NCBI GenBank assembly: GCA_937121005.1
Contig: CAKZKB010000242.1
Coordinates: 1 to 5,510 of the forward strand
DNA: 5,510 nucleotides
Source: an uncultured cyanobacterium
Lineage (GTDB): Bacteria > Cyanobacteriota > Cyanobacteriia > Cyanobacteriales > Geitlerinemataceae
Direction of reading: 5' to 3'
Positions 5,349 to 5,510 of this stretch are shown here, in pieces. Under the pieces are notes generated by a model. It was given only the letters and a program-made list of their open reading frames with translations, searched no databases and had not been told where the DNA came from. Position 1 is the first letter of the stretch; each line of letters opens with the position of its first letter. Position numbers and translations under genes: made by a program.

Positions 5349-5510
5349 CTATTGAGATCGCGAACCAGAAGGGCGATCGACAGGCATTCTCGGTGGTGCA
5401 GTTTGCCACATCAATTCTACCTCTTCGGGGGTCAGTTGATAGGCTTGGTTGACGAGTTCGCTGAGTCGGCGTTCGAGTTGCTGGATTTCGGCGTTACGAT
5501 CGCGAATTTT
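5349..5510 (-). CDS. C-terminal end of probable DNA methylase / R-M protein
   Basis: The minus-strand frame is open from the window edge to TAG at 5349-5351 and encodes the last 53 residues of a longer protein. It has a charged helix (AEIQQLERRLSELVNQAY, residues 7-24) followed by QLTPEEVELMWQTAPPRMP and a short polar tail rich in Ser and Arg. A helix of the form LERRL-ELVNQAY followed by LTPEE(V/I)-L is, as I recall, the common closing signature of Eco57I-like and other N6-adenine methyltransferases or type IIG restriction enzymes, where it ends the target-recognition region. No catalytic motif (such as NPPY) can be seen because the body lies outside the window. The strand is the same as the helicase and the NACHT remnant. 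Other large proteins could end similarly, so the family call is moderate, while the existence of a coding end is more secure. Confidence 0.55.
   Translation of the reverse strand, partial: KIRDRNAEIQQLERRLSELVNQAYQLTPEEVELMWQTAPPRMPVDRPSGSRSQ

Noticed and set aside
1..5510. CRISPR arrays, tRNA, rRNA, transposase genes and origin-like clusters
   Set aside because: No regularly spaced direct repeats, cloverleaf-type sequences, transposase motifs or DnaA-box clusters were seen on reading both strands.

Overview
The window looks like a piece of a cyanobacterial chromosome. Two observations support this. The octamer GCGATCGC (HIP1, a hallmark of many cyanobacterial genomes) occurs 12 times by my count in 5.5 kb, and its CGATCG core occurs many more times. 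The gene content also fits: a DUF3754 membrane protein and a DExH helicase whose closest plant relatives act in chloroplasts. Base composition looks moderately GC-rich. I cannot name the genus.

Layout. At the left edge, on the minus strand, is the N-terminal 91 residues of a response regulator; the gene runs out of the window. Facing away from it across a 161-bp divergent spacer (two small perfect hairpins, AT-rich TATA-like stretch) is a plus-strand gene for a 118-aa protein I do not recognise. About 107 bp further on, same strand, is a 442-aa DUF3754/TMEM143-type membrane protein starting with GTG. It converges with only 15 bp of separation on a large minus-strand gene (868 aa, GTG start) for a Ski2/ISE2-type DExH RNA helicase with a DSHCT-like C-terminal part.

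Upstream of the helicase, 4850-5348 has no intact gene. It holds a four-unit heptanucleotide tandem repeat, a 54-codon minus-strand frame that reads like the extreme C-terminus of a cyanobacterial NACHT/STAND NTPase with no body or normal start, and a GC-palindrome cluster. At the right edge (5349-5510, minus) is the last 53 residues of a larger protein that resemble the tail of a DNA adenine methyltransferase or Eco57I-like restriction-modification protein.

How the genes relate. The left and middle part reads as ordinary core cyanobacterial chromosome: signalling, a membrane protein of unknown function and RNA metabolism, with no sign of one operon. The right 650 bp has an accessory, possibly defence-related character: a probable NACHT remnant behind a probable R-M or methylase gene. 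I see no CRISPR array, tRNA, rRNA or insertion sequence. I do not find a clear undescribed multi-gene system; the right edge is the most worthwhile place to extend.
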